Origin: Chlorobiota bacterium
GTDB taxonomy: Bacteria; Bacteroidota; Ignavibacteria; OLB7
Assembly (NCBI GenBank): GCA_016710285.1
Contig: JADJXR010000001.1
Coordinates: 3,908,501 to 3,972,500 of the forward strand
Length of the DNA: 64,000 nt
Direction: 5' to 3'
Shown here: positions 35,388-44,947 of the stretch, in pieces
How positions within the stretch are numbered: the first letter of the stretch is position 1
How the letters are laid out: each line of letters opens with the position of its first letter
Notes under the pieces: generated by a model
The model's database searches: none
The model's input: the letters and a program-made list of their open reading frames with translations, nothing else
What the model was told of the DNA's origin: nothing
Program-made: the position numbers and the translations under genes

Positions 35388-35413
35388 GATAAGTGACTGG
35401 CCAGTCACTTATC
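35388..35413. promoter_or_regulatory. 26-bp perfect palindrome, probable TetR operator
   Basis: The core is TGACTGGCCAGTCA, extended on each side to GATAAG / CTTATC. It is centred between 35400 and 35401. Symmetry, length and position next to tetR fit a TetR-family operator. A weaker palindrome, TTCAATAGCTATCGAA, lies at about 35361-35376. Confidence 0.75.
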
Positions 35414-35596
35414 AGAACGACGGGTGCGAACATAATCCCGATGAGTCTGCCTGCGCAACTCAAAAGTTGTAAACAGGTGTCGTGGGTCATGGTGGTAAAA
35501 TGCGGTATGTGATGAATTTCAGCCCCAGATTCGATTGAAGGCTCTATTTTCCTCCCTCTCAACTTCGTGCCCAAACCACTTCTCCCTTGTTCCGCC

Positions 35597-36883
35597 ATGC
35601 TGTTTTGGTCCCTTCTTGCGGCTTTCACCCTTTGCACAATGGCAGCGGCAGCTCAGGATTCTACCGCCCAAGACTCCACCGCCCAAGCCGCTGCCGACTC
35701 GTTAGTCTGGATGGATGATGACCTGTGGGATGCCATGAAAAACGACCCGCTCAGAAGAAACGCCAACGAAGGAACGGGGGCGAAAGGGCGATTTTCCATC
35801 CAACGCATCCCCCAGTTTTTCAGCCCCTTCCCCGCTCCCAATTTTCTTGCACAGCAGGATGCCTTCCAGTTCATCAGCTACGACCGTGCCGATGGGGTCT
35901 ATCTGGGGCTTGGTGGAGATTTGCCGGCAAAGCAGTTCCGGAAGGAGCGGACGCAGGGATATTTCGGGTTTGGCTACGGGTTCGGGTCCCACTACTGGCA
36001 GGTGTATGGCGGGGTCGCAAAAGATTGGGGGCTGCGCGAAGCACCAACGCGCCTACGCCTGGAAGGCCACGTCATCACCGACACCCGCGACGCGTGGAAA
36101 ATGCCCGCCAGCGAAAACAGCCTGCACAGCCTGCTTGCCGGAATTGACACCCGCGACTACTTCAACCGCAACGGTTTTTCGGCAAGCCTGCAGCAGTTCC
36201 TTTCCCCCCGGCTTGGGCTGCAAGCGGAGTATCGGTGGGACAATTACCGAAGCCTGCAACGGGAAGCAGGGTGGTCCCTTATCGGTCCGGAGCAGCCGTT
36301 TGCCGAGAATCCCCCCGTTCGCAACGGGGTGATGGCAACGCTGGCGTTCCGGCTGCTTGCCGATTACACAACATGGCGCACCTGGGGCGATCCCCAGATT
36401 GGCGTGGAAAGTGAGTTCGAGATAGGCGTTGGGGAAAGCGATTTCCAACTTCTGGTGGTGGATGCGCGGGTGAAAGGAACGCTGGTGGAGAACTATCTGT
36501 TTGCCGCCGGGCGGGTCCGAATCGGAAGCGCAAGCGGGAACGCCCCGCCGCAGCGGACCTTCACCATCGGCGGAATCGGCACGGTCCCGGGATACCCGCA
36601 AAACCACTACGCCGGGAACCGGATGATCCTGCTGCAAACCGATCTGCTGGTGGGGATTGCCCCCTGGCTGCGGCTGATTGTTGAGAACAACGTTGCGGCG
36701 GTTAGCACGGCCCCAGCGGAATCGGGATTGCTCTCCGATTTCCCCGGCGAGGTGGCGGCATTCAAGTTTTCCCCGGGCATCTATCTAGGCTCGCCAACCG
36801 GCAGCTTCCGGATTGGCGCATCGTGGCGGACGGATGTTTTTGAGGCTCCTGAATTTGTGGTGCGGCTGTCGCAGCCGATGTAG
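35597..36883 (+). CDS. Outer-membrane beta-barrel protein of the surface-antigen (Omp85-like) type
   Basis: The ATG at 35597 gives 428 residues with a clear signal peptide (MLFWSLLAAFTLCTMAAAAQ); the frame is open from a GTG at 35567. After a low-complexity Asp/Gln/Ala part, alternating strands follow. Near residue 325 the sequence RTFTIGGIGTVPGYPQNHYA resembles the conserved surface-antigen motif of BamA/TamA barrels (GG.GS.RGY). No POTRA domains are visible, so it is not a BamA. The role is unknown; divergence from tetR and the shared palindrome suggest common control with the efflux operon. Confidence 0.65.
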   Translation: MLFWSLLAAFTLCTMAAAAQDSTAQDSTAQAAADSLVWMDDDLWDAMKNDPLRRNANEGTGAKGRFSIQRIPQFFSPFPAPNFLAQQDAFQFISYDRADGVYLGLGGDLPAKQFRKERTQGYFGFGYGFGSHYWQVYGGVAKDWGLREAPTRLRLEGHVITDTRDAWKMPASENSLHSLLAGIDTRDYFNRNGFSASLQQFLSPRLGLQAEYRWDNYRSLQREAGWSLIGPEQPFAENPPVRNGVMATLAFRLLADYTTWRTWGDPQIGVESEFEIGVGESDFQLLVVDARVKGTLVENYLFAAGRVRIGSASGNAPPQRTFTIGGIGTVPGYPQNHYAGNRMILLQTDLLVGIAPWLRLIVENNVAAVSTAPAESGLLSDFPGEVAAFKFSPGIYLGSPTGSFRIGASWRTDVFEAPEFVVRLSQPM

Positions 36884-36958
36884 CACGCGCGGCGGCGGGT
36901 TCTTATCTCACCTTTTTTGCTGGCCGTGTGGTGGGGGCAGCAATCCTACCTTCGAATC

Positions 36959-38296
36959 CTACCGCGTGGCCAACGCTGTTTTGCGTGGTTCTTTCAGTTG
37001 GACCGCAAGCGCCAACGCGATAACGCCGATTGCCGTGGTGAACCCGAACAACCCGCTGTAGCCGATAACGTCGCGCAAGCCGCCAACCACCACTGCCACG
37101 CCGCAGGCAAACGCCAGCAAGGTGTTCATCGCCCCAACGAACGTTGGCCGCTCCCCTTCCGGCACAATCTCCAGCGCGTAGTTAATCCCCCCGGTTCCCG
37201 CGCTCGACTCCGCCGACGCGCTTGCGGCAAACACCCCAAAGAAGAGCCACCACGGCAGAAATCCAGCATCGAACAGAAGCAAGGTGATGGAAAGCAGCGT
37301 GGCAAGCGTGGCGGCAATCACCAGCAGAATCCGGTTGCCGATCCGGTTGGAGATATACCCCCAAAGCATATTCGCCAGAATGGAGCCGCCAAGCTCGGCA
37401 GCGATGCACCAGCCAATTTCGGCATCATGGAATCCGAAGCGTTCGCGCGCGAACAGGAAGTAGAACGGGGTTCCGGCAAGCCACACCATCAGCACCCCGC
37501 GCAGGATCACCAGATTCCGGAACGTGTGGTCCTTGCTGAAAATGCCGCGAGCGTGGCCGATATGCTGGCGCATGGAACGCTTTGGCGGAAGGTCGCGGGT
37601 GGGGGGTTCCTTCTGCAACGCAAACACGTAGAAACTTACGCCAATCACCACCGCCCCAATCACAAACAGCGTCATGTACTGGTAAGGGAACGCGATTGCG
37701 CCAATGATTGGCCCAACCACCGCCACGCCAAGAATTGCAGCGGTGATATTCCCCAAAATTGCTCGCCAGCTGAAATAGCTTCCCCGTTTCTGCGGCGGGC
37801 AGGTTTTGGCCACAAGCTCCATGAACACCAACCCGGCAAATCCCCCGGCCAACGCAAACGCGCCAAATCCCAAAACAAAAATGGTGAGCACCCATGGTGA
37901 GGGAAGGAAGTCATACAGCAACGGAGCAGCGATTGCCACGCCAACACAGATCATCCGAACAATGGCGGCCATCCGGTACAGCGGTAGCTTCAGCGGGCGG
38001 TGGACCACATACCGCGAAGCAAGGAACTGCGGCAAATGCCACCCAATGGTTTCGAACAACGACGTGGCGGCAATCACGATGCTTGGCGCGCCAAGCCGGT
38101 TCAGGAAATCGGGAATGATGGTGCGGGAGTGAAAGAACGACAGCCCCGTGTTGAACAGCACCCCATTGGCAATCCCCAACCGATAGTTGGTTGCGAAATG
38201 GGGATAATCGGGATACGGTTCGGCGGAAGATTCGTCGGGGGTGGCGGGGGGCTGAGTTGGCGGAATTGCGGCGGGGGGATGCTGTGGCGCGGTCAT
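36959..38296 (-). CDS. Major facilitator superfamily transporter
   Basis: This is a 445-residue protein with about twelve membrane helices and the usual cytoplasmic loop in the middle (about 225-250). An N-terminal proline-rich tail of about 30 residues (MTAPQHPPAAIPPTQPP) precedes the first helix. Features of the family such as RIGNRILLVIAATLATL are visible, but no substrate-specific motif was found. It may carry a sugar, drug or small organic molecule. It is upstream of a repeat cluster and downstream of the opposite-strand barrel gene. Confidence 0.85.
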   Translation of the reverse strand: MTAPQHPPAAIPPTQPPATPDESSAEPYPDYPHFATNYRLGIANGVLFNTGLSFFHSRTIIPDFLNRLGAPSIVIAATSLFETIGWHLPQFLASRYVVHRPLKLPLYRMAAIVRMICVGVAIAAPLLYDFLPSPWVLTIFVLGFGAFALAGGFAGLVFMELVAKTCPPQKRGSYFSWRAILGNITAAILGVAVVGPIIGAIAFPYQYMTLFVIGAVVIGVSFYVFALQKEPPTRDLPPKRSMRQHIGHARGIFSKDHTFRNLVILRGVLMVWLAGTPFYFLFARERFGFHDAEIGWCIAAELGGSILANMLWGYISNRIGNRILLVIAATLATLLSITLLLFDAGFLPWWLFFGVFAASASAESSAGTGGINYALEIVPEGERPTFVGAMNTLLAFACGVAVVVGGLRDVIGYSGLFGFTTAIGVIALALAVQLKEPRKTALATR

Positions 38297-38353
38297 GCAG
38301 CAAACTTAGCGGAAGCAAAAATTCCCGTCAGGTAACGAAGGGTTCAGGGAAGA

Positions 38354-38479
38354 GGTAGCGGCCCCGACCTCCGTCGGGATTGATAACAGGTCTTTAGCCT
38401 GCCCAGAGGCCGAAGGCCGAAGATGACACCGAAGGCTAAAGACCTTTTACTAACCCCGACGGAGGTCGGGGCGGCTACC
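38354..38479. repeat. REP/BIME-like inverted repeat of about 125 bp
   Basis: Two arms carrying the same modules face each other: one begins GGTAGCGGCCCCGACC and the other ends GGTCGGGGCGGCTACC. Between them stand AGGTCTTTAGCCT and AGGCTAAAGACCT. The whole can fold into a cruciform. It lies in the 222-base gap after a barrel gene; no gene is seen. Confidence 0.85.
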
Positions 38480-38518
38480 GCCGTTGGCGAGTAACCCCAA
38501 CTGCCCCGGTCCCCACAC

Positions 38519-39703
38519 TCACCACTTAATCATTGGGCTTAGGAAGAGCGTGAAGGGATGCTCGAACGGCTGGGGCTGGCGGAAGGTGTTGTTGCTGACG
38601 GCGCGAACCTGGAAATAGAAGGAGTTGGTAAGCCGTGCGGTAAAACTGCCACGCAGCGAAAGATCGGCCACCCCAACGCTCAGCCGCAGATTCTCGCTTG
38701 GCAGCACCCAATCAAGATCCGCAACGGGTGAAAGCCGCCGCACCCGCTCACCTTGCACCACTTGGGCGTGCTGGTCGCTGCAGGCTTGGGCATATTCTTC
38801 ATAGCCGACCCCAACGCTCAGGCGCATCTCCCCCGCTGCCGTCTGGAACGGGAAGCCGAACGCCCCCTGCAACGAAAGGCTGTGGACGTAGGCCGAAGCA
38901 ATTGTTTGGGTGGATCGCAAGGCCACATCGCTAAGGCCGGTAAACCGCGCCCGTCCGGTGAAGTTTTGCAGCCGAACCATTCCCGCGGCCCCCCACCCCG
39001 GTGCCACACGGCGTTCGCGCAGCGGTCCCACCGCGCTTCCCCCCGATGCAAATGGAGTAAGAAGGGCAAACTCCCATTCCGGCGAAGCGATCCCCACACG
39101 CAAGCTGCCATCGTTCCACCATGATTGGTTCGATTCCGGCGATCCTATCTCAACAAATGCCCCAAGCGACGGGGCAACGCGGTAGTCAAGGCGGTCCAGC
39201 GAGAGTATGCCGGTGGAGCTGCTGATCCAGTCATCATGGGTGAACTGGTCGCCGATGAACAGGGCTTCCTTCACCGCCATGGGGTCGTTGCGGGATTGGA
39301 GAAGCGAGGCGTAGAGGTCATCCCCAAGCGCGATGCGGAGTTCGTTGGTGGAGCTGATGCGGAACTGCCCCAGCGATAGCGAGATCAACTGGCCCAAGGT
39401 GTCGTTCTGGGTGGTCGCGCTCCGCAAACGGAACTCGGCACGGCTGCTGTTGCGGGTGATGTAGCGAACCCACGTCTTGTGGGGCTTCACCTCGGTGTAG
39501 TAGCGGGTTAGCGAAGTGGTGGTCCGTTGGGCAAGCATTGGGTTGACCAACGTCCATTCGGTAATGGCAGCGTGCGCGGAAGGTGCGGCAAATAGCAGCA
39601 GAACCAACAGCATCAAGCCAGCAGCGTGGTGGCTTGATGCGTGGCTTCTTGTGTGCGAACGGAGCTGGCCAAACAGCCGGTATCGAGTACTGCAACGGGT
39701 CAT
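38519..39703 (-). CDS. Probable outer-membrane beta-barrel protein, unknown function
   Basis: The 394-residue protein has a signal peptide after a long basic leader (hydrophobic core AAGLMLLVLLLFAAPSAHA). Alternating short strands with aromatic girdle residues fill the rest, and the final residue is Trp (PMIKW), a typical barrel end signal. No known family was recognised. A shorter start at the Met near residue 31 is possible. The REP-like repeat lies just downstream. Confidence 0.6.
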   Translation of the reverse strand: MTRCSTRYRLFGQLRSHTRSHASSHHAAGLMLLVLLLFAAPSAHAAITEWTLVNPMLAQRTTTSLTRYYTEVKPHKTWVRYITRNSSRAEFRLRSATTQNDTLGQLISLSLGQFRISSTNELRIALGDDLYASLLQSRNDPMAVKEALFIGDQFTHDDWISSSTGILSLDRLDYRVAPSLGAFVEIGSPESNQSWWNDGSLRVGIASPEWEFALLTPFASGGSAVGPLRERRVAPGWGAAGMVRLQNFTGRARFTGLSDVALRSTQTIASAYVHSLSLQGAFGFPFQTAAGEMRLSVGVGYEEYAQACSDQHAQVVQGERVRRLSPVADLDWVLPSENLRLSVGVADLSLRGSFTARLTNSFYFQVRAVSNNTFRQPQPFEHPFTLFLSPMIKW

Positions 39704-39887
39704 CTGGCTCGCAATTTACAACAGTTCCCATCGCGGAACCTCACCCTGCCGAAATTTGGATACCGTGGCCTTCCCCAACGCTGAGGAAGTGGCTTGGTTG
39801 TTGGCCCTTTCCTCACCCCGTTTCACCAGTACGAACTGACACATCGCCCACTCTTCTCCACCGTTTCGGTTTTTTTCCGGTTCGTTG

Positions 39888-39895
39888 TACCTTTG
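39888..39895 (+). promoter_or_regulatory. Bacteroidota-type -7 element upstream of nuoG
   Basis: TACCTTTG matches TAnnTTTG exactly. It lies in the 350-base gap 39704-40053, 158 bases before nuoG. No gene was seen in the gap; its last part is T/C-rich. Confidence 0.45.
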
Positions 39896-40053
39896 CCCCG
39901 CGATTACCAAGCAGCGGCATCTTCTTCGGCAGCAGGAACCTCTTTCCAACATGGTGAACTCAACCGTTCTTTTCCTTGCCGCAAGGGCATCCGCTGCATC
40001 AATCAACCGACATCTCTTGTCCGCTTCTCTCTCTCACACGCAACTACTTCCCC

Positions 40054-40431
40054 ATGCCAACAATTACCATAGACGGCAAGGCCATTGAGTGCGCTCCCGG
40101 GAAAACGATCATCGAAGCCGCAACCGACAACGGCATTGATATCCCCCACTTCTGCTGGCATCCGGCATTATCGGTTAGCGGCAACTGCCGGATGTGCCTT
40201 GTTGAAGTGGAGAAAAACCCCAAGCTGGCCATTGCCTGCGCCACCGCCGTTGCCGACGGCCAGGTTGTCCACACCAACAACGCCCGCGTGATAAAAGCAC
40301 GCGAGGCGATTATGGAGTTCTTGCTGATTAACCACCCGCTGGATTGCCCAATCTGCGACGAAGCCGGGCAGTGCAAGCTGCAAGATTACGCATTCACCCA
40401 CGGGCGCGGCGAAAGCCGGTTTGTGAGCTGA
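40054..40431 (+). CDS. nuoG: NADH-quinone oxidoreductase subunit G, N-terminal part (frameshifted)
   Basis: This is the ferredoxin-like start of the complex I iron-sulfur subunit. The 2Fe-2S cysteines are in PHFCWHPA and GNCRMC with a later Cys in IACATA. The next cluster motif HPLDCPICDEAGQC (H-x3-C-x2-C-x5-C) is intact. The frame then breaks at about 40425, where GTGAGC would continue the family sequence if one G were added. A second missing base near 40464 (TACCAG for TACCCAG) rejoins the main part, which begins at 40469. With both bases restored nuoG would have about 573 residues. Either two sequence errors or a true break explains this. Confidence 0.85.
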   Translation: MPTITIDGKAIECAPGKTIIEAATDNGIDIPHFCWHPALSVSGNCRMCLVEVEKNPKLAIACATAVADGQVVHTNNARVIKAREAIMEFLLINHPLDCPICDEAGQCKLQDYAFTHGRGESRFVS

Positions 40432-40468
40432 AAGTCCATAAAGATAAACGGGTGGAGCTTTACCAGAG

Positions 40469-41770
40469 GTGATGTTCGACGGCGAACGCTGCATCAGCTG
40501 CTCCCGCTGCATCCGCTTTAGCGATGAGGTTGCCCAGCAGCCGGTGCTGACCTTTGTGCAACGGGGGGATCACGTCTCCATCGAGACTTTCCCCGGCACC
40601 CAGCTGGACAACCCGTACTCCATGAACGTGATTGACATCTGCCCGGTTGGCGCGCTGACCTCGCGCGATTTCCGGTTCAAGGCGCGGGTGTGGGATATGT
40701 CGTTCAATCCCTCAATCTGCCCTGGATGCTCGCGCGGGTGCAACATTGACGTTGGCGTTCGGAACAATGAGATTTTACGGCTTGAGCCACGCACCAACAT
40801 GAAGGTCAACACCTACTGGATGTGCGATGCCGGGCGCGTTGGCGAATACCGCTACGTGAACACCGCACGGGTGGAGCAACCAATGGTGAAACGGGATGGA
40901 ACGCAAGCCCCGGCCTCCTGGGCCGATGCGTTTGCGGCGGTGGCCGAACGCCTGCGGAAGATCAAACCGGACCACGTTGCGGTGATTGGCTCCCCCTACG
41001 CCACCAACGAAGAAAATTACGTGCTGAACCGATTCGCTCGGGAAGTGATCGGGACCCAGAACGTTGATTTTGTGCGCCACAGCGATCCCGATTTTGCCGA
41101 CACCATGCTCCGCACTGCCGACCGCACCCCGAACACTCGCGGCGCGGTGGAGGTTGGGATTGTTCCTGGAAAAGGGGCGATTGGGGTGGATCGGTTAGTG
41201 GAGGAAATCCGCCGCGGGTCCATCAAAGCGTTGTACGTGCTGGACCAATCGCTGATCCTGAAAGATAACGTGGTTGAGGCCCTGGCGCATTTGGAACTGC
41301 TGGTGGTTCACGCATGGAACCACACCCAAATCGCGAAGCTGGCCGATGTTGTTCTGCCAACGTCCACCTACGCCGAAAAGGAAGGAACCTTTATCAACGC
41401 CACCGGATTGGTGCAGCACTTCACCCCAGCCGTGGTGACAAAGGAGAACGAGCGGATCATGGGGATGAAGATGTCACGGCTGGACAAGTTCGGCGCCGAC
41501 AACGACCGCTGGACCCAAGGCGCACGCCGCGATGCACGCCCTGCGTGGCAAAGCATCCAATCAATCGCCCGGCAAATGGGGGCGCAATGGGACTACCGCT
41601 GGGCCGAAGATATTTTTGAGGAGATGAGCGCAAAGCTCCCCAGCTTCCGCCAGATGAACTACGAAGCATTGGACACCTACATGGGAATTGAACTTGGACG
41701 TGGCGACCGCCCAACGGCTCCCGGCGTTCAGTATAAACCGCACGACTATCGCCCACAGGTGATGGAGTAA
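40469..41770 (+). CDS. nuoG: NADH-quinone oxidoreductase subunit G, main part
   Basis: The fragment of 433 residues continues nuoG after the double frameshift. It starts MMFDGERCISCSRCIRFSDE with a 4Fe-4S motif (CxxCxxC) and a later CPVG. The molybdopterin-oxidoreductase-like part has CPGCSRGCNIDVG and YWMCDAGR, which supply the cysteines of the extra N7 cluster found in some complexes I. The rest resembles the inactive molybdopterin domain. It is followed after 75 bases by nuoH. This subunit passes electrons within the peripheral arm. Confidence 0.88.
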   Translation: MMFDGERCISCSRCIRFSDEVAQQPVLTFVQRGDHVSIETFPGTQLDNPYSMNVIDICPVGALTSRDFRFKARVWDMSFNPSICPGCSRGCNIDVGVRNNEILRLEPRTNMKVNTYWMCDAGRVGEYRYVNTARVEQPMVKRDGTQAPASWADAFAAVAERLRKIKPDHVAVIGSPYATNEENYVLNRFAREVIGTQNVDFVRHSDPDFADTMLRTADRTPNTRGAVEVGIVPGKGAIGVDRLVEEIRRGSIKALYVLDQSLILKDNVVEALAHLELLVVHAWNHTQIAKLADVVLPTSTYAEKEGTFINATGLVQHFTPAVVTKENERIMGMKMSRLDKFGADNDRWTQGARRDARPAWQSIQSIARQMGAQWDYRWAEDIFEEMSAKLPSFRQMNYEALDTYMGIELGRGDRPTAPGVQYKPHDYRPQVME

Positions 41771-41845
41771 CAACGCCCTTCGGCGGCCAACGAACGATCA
41801 ACCGACGATCCACAAACCGTTCTTTTTCGACCAACCTTCCCTCTC

Positions 41846-42891
41846 ATGGAATTGCTTGACATCGGCATCCTTGTCGCTAAAATCCTTGTTGTTCTCCACG
41901 TCTTTCTGATCGGCGCGGCCTACGTGGTGCTGTACGAACGGAAGCTATCGGCGTGGGTCCAGAAACGCGTTGGCCCCAACCGTGTGGGGTGGCGCGGGTC
42001 CCTGCAATCGTTCGCCGACGTGCTGAAGTTGGTGAAGAAGGAGAACATCGTCCCGAAGCAAGCGCACCAGGGGTTCCATTTTTTGGCCCCGATCATCACC
42101 ATCACCGTTGCCATCGCGCTCTGGTGCGTGATCCCCTTTGCGGGGCCGTTTACCATTGCCGGCAAAGTGATTGATCCCACCATCGCTCCCGGCCTGAATG
42201 TTGGCATTCTTCTGCTGCTGGCCTTGTCCTCGCTTGGGGTCTATGGAATCACCATTGCGGGGTGGTCGTCGAACAACAAGTACTCGCTGCTGGGGGGCTT
42301 GCGGTCCTCGGCTCAGATGATCAGCTACGAACTTTCTATGGGGCTTTCGCTGATTGGAATGATGCTGGTGATGGGGTCGCTAAATATCAGCGACATCGTG
42401 GTCCAGCAGTCTGGCTATTGGTTCGGATTCCTTCCCAAATGGAACATCTTCGTGCAGCCGATTGGATTCCTGATCTTCCTGGTTGCCGCCTTCGCCGAAA
42501 CCAACCGCGCACCGTTTGACTTGGCCGAGGCCGAGCCAGAACTGGTTGGCGGCTTCCACACGGAATACTCTGGGCTGCGGTTCGGATTGTTCTTCCTGGG
42601 GGAGTACGGCAACGTCATCCTGATGTCGGCATTGATGACCACGATCTTCTTTGGCGGCTACAACGCGCCGTTGCCTTCTTCCAGCAAAACGAAGGGCTGC
42701 GGGCGTTGCTCCAGTTCGGCGCGTTCTCCTTTAAGACCTTCATGCTGGTAACGGTCTTCATCTGGGTTCGTTGGTCCATCCCCCGCTTCCGCTACGACCA
42801 GCTGATGAATCTTGGCTGGAAAGTGATGTTCCCGATAGCACTGCTGAACGTTGTTGCCACCGCAGTGGTCCTCCAAGCAATGAAGTCGTAA
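41846..42891 (+). CDS. nuoH: NADH-quinone oxidoreductase subunit H (one frameshift)
   Basis: This is the membrane subunit that connects to the quinone site. The first frame runs to 42751 and contains the family marks YERKLSAWVQKRVGPNRVG near residue 30 and AFAETNRAPFDLAEAEPELVGGFHTEYSG (split here for length) near 215. Near 42670 the frame shifts; the sequence VAFFQQNEGL and FSFKTFMLVTVFIWVRWSIP in the other frame continue to the stop at 42891. One missing base (probably G after GCGCCG) explains this. About eight membrane helices are seen, as expected. nuoI follows after 88 bases. Confidence 0.9.
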
Positions 42892-42979
42892 TCAACCCAA
42901 CACCCGCCGCCCACGCCGCCAATGCCGGCAAGGGTTGCACGCGGATCCAAGAATCGAACTAACTCACAGAACAGATACC

Positions 42980-43482
42980 ATGCCAACGAAAAGCGTCCAG
43001 GCAAAAAAGGTCAAGGATTTGAGCTTTTGGGAGAAACTTTACCTCCCGGAAATCGCTCGCGGCTTGACGCTGACCTTCAAGCAAGTGTTCACGCCGAAGT
43101 TCACCCGGAGTATCCCGAAGAACGCTTCACCCCCGCCGGAAGCTACCGCGGCCGCCCGGTGCTGGTGGAAGAAGAAAATGGCGAACGGTGCGTTGCTTGC
43201 GGGCTATGCTCGCGGGTTTGCCCGGCAATTGCCATCGAGGTCCAAGCCGGCGAGACCACCCGCGAGAAGGAGCGGTATCCCACCAAGTTCGAGATCAACA
43301 TGCTCCGCTGCATCTACTGCGGCTACTGCGAGGAAGTCTGCCCAGAGGAAGCCATCGTGATGTCCAAAGATTACGAGCTGGTATTCACCAACGTTGAGGA
43401 TGCCATCTTCGGGAAGGACCGGTTGCTGATGCCGGTGTCGCAACTTCAGGAGCGGCTAGAGTTCCTGCGGCAGTATCGCTAA
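42980..43482 (+). CDS. nuoI: NADH-quinone oxidoreductase subunit I (one frameshift)
   Basis: This is the two-4Fe-4S subunit of complex I. The start MPTKSVQAKKVKDLSFW is in one frame to about 43105, where a C is missing in ACCCGG; the rest PEYPEERFTPAGSYRGRPVL continues in another. Both cluster motifs are intact: CVACGLCSRVCP near residue 75 and CIYCGYCEEVCPEEAI near 114. The restored length is about 167 residues, normal for the family. No nuoJ follows; the next feature is a terminator. Confidence 0.88.
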
Positions 43483-43551
43483 CGCCGGTGGCGGGGCGTG
43501 TGTGTTCCGGCATTCCAGCAGAAGCAACACCCCCGGCAAGAAAAAGAACAC

Positions 43552-43586
43552 AACAAAGAACCCCGATGCGTCGGGGTTCTTTGTTT
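43552..43586 (+). terminator. Rho-independent terminator after nuoI
   Basis: AAAGAACCCCGA pairs with TCGGGGTTCTTT across a four-base loop and is followed by GTTTGG. It closes the nuoGHI group. Confidence 0.9.
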
Positions 43587-43660
43587 GGATTGCCCAGGGC
43601 TTCCCCCCCCACCCTGTTCTTTCGTCACTCAATTTCCATCAGCTTCCCCATTTCTGAACA

Positions 43661-44911
43661 ATGAACGTTTTGGTGCTGAACGCCGGTTCGTCATCGCTGA
43701 AGTTCCAGGTGATTGATACCGACCCAGAAAAAATGGCGACCGACAGCGACCACCGCATCGCCAAAGGGACCATCGAGCGGATCGGCTCGCAGGGGTTGCT
43801 TCGGTTCGAGAACGGAGCGGGCCGCGTGACCCGCAGCGCGCAACCGGTGCGGGACCACCGCGCCGCCATTGATATCGCCGTGCGGTGGCTGGTAAGCGAC
43901 GATGCCGACATCCCACAGGTCAACTCCCTTGCCGACATCCACGCCGTGGGCCACCGGGTGGTGCATGGCGGCGAAAACTTCACCGCATCCACGCTGATCT
44001 CGCCGGAGGTGATTGACGGCATTGAGGAATGCATTGACCTTGCCCCGCTTCACAACCCCGACAACCTTCGGGGGATTGCGGCCGTCACGGAGATTTTTGG
44101 GGCTGGGATTCCGCAATCGGCGGTGTTCGACACAGCGTTCCATCACTCCATGCCGGAGGAATCGTTCCTGTATGCCATTCCCTACCAGTTCTACCGCCGC
44201 CACCGCGTGCGCCGGTACGGGTTCCATGGGACCTCGCACCGCTACGTTGCCTATCGCTACCGGAAGCTGCTGCAACTGCCAAAGGAGCAGATCAACATCA
44301 TCACGCTCCATTTGGGAAATGGATGTTCGGCAGCGGCAATCCACGGCGGACGCTCGGTTGATACTTCGATGGGATTAACCCCGCTGGAAGGCTTGGTGAT
44401 GGGAACCCGCAGCGGCGACGTGGACCCGGCGGTGATTGAATATTTGATGGAGAAAGAAGGCTTCACCATCGCCCAAATGGACACGCTGCTCAACAAGCAA
44501 TCGGGGCTGCTGGGAATCAGCGGCTTGACGAACGACATGCGCGACCTTTTGGCCGAGGAGCAGGAGAACAACGACCGCCGCGCCCACCTTGCCGTGCAGA
44601 TCTTCGTCCACCGAATCCGGAAGTATATTGGCGCATATTTGGCGGAGATGAATGGCGCGGATGCAATCGTTTTTACCGGCGGGATTGGTGAGAACTCCGC
44701 AACCATCCGCCAGCGGGTTTGCCAGCAGATGGAATGGTTCGGGCTGCATCTGGACCAGGAACGGAACAACAGCCTGGGAAGCGGAACCGAGGCACGCATC
44801 AGCGCCGCGAACTCACGGATTCACGCCTACGTTATCCCGACCGACGAAGAATTGCTGATTGCCCGCGACACGGTCCGGCTTGTGCGGGGGATTGAAGTCC
44901 CAAGCTGGTAG
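43661..44911 (+). CDS. ackA: Acetate kinase
   Basis: The enzyme interconverts acetate plus ATP with acetyl phosphate plus ADP, giving ATP in fermentation or activating acetate. The 416 residues begin MNVLVLNAGSSSLKFQVID, the first PROSITE signature. AVGHRVVHGGE near 90 is the second, and FHGTSHRYV near 190 and GNGCSAAAI near 220 carry the expected substrate and nucleotide residues. GTRSGDVDPA near 247 is also typical. No pta gene is adjacent. It lies between the nuoGHI terminator and the MqnA/D-like gene. Confidence 0.95.
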   Translation: MNVLVLNAGSSSLKFQVIDTDPEKMATDSDHRIAKGTIERIGSQGLLRFENGAGRVTRSAQPVRDHRAAIDIAVRWLVSDDADIPQVNSLADIHAVGHRVVHGGENFTASTLISPEVIDGIEECIDLAPLHNPDNLRGIAAVTEIFGAGIPQSAVFDTAFHHSMPEESFLYAIPYQFYRRHRVRRYGFHGTSHRYVAYRYRKLLQLPKEQINIITLHLGNGCSAAAIHGGRSVDTSMGLTPLEGLVMGTRSGDVDPAVIEYLMEKEGFTIAQMDTLLNKQSGLLGISGLTNDMRDLLAEEQENNDRRAHLAVQIFVHRIRKYIGAYLAEMNGADAIVFTGGIGENSATIRQRVCQQMEWFGLHLDQERNNSLGSGTEARISAANSRIHAYVIPTDEELLIARDTVRLVRGIEVPSW

Positions 44912-44947
44912 CCAACAACGTCACACTCACTGATTTATCGAACATCC

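Noticed and set aside
39704..40053. Short frames in the gap before nuoG
   Set aside because: They have no family resemblance and no ribosome-binding site; the region looks like promoter and leader sequence.
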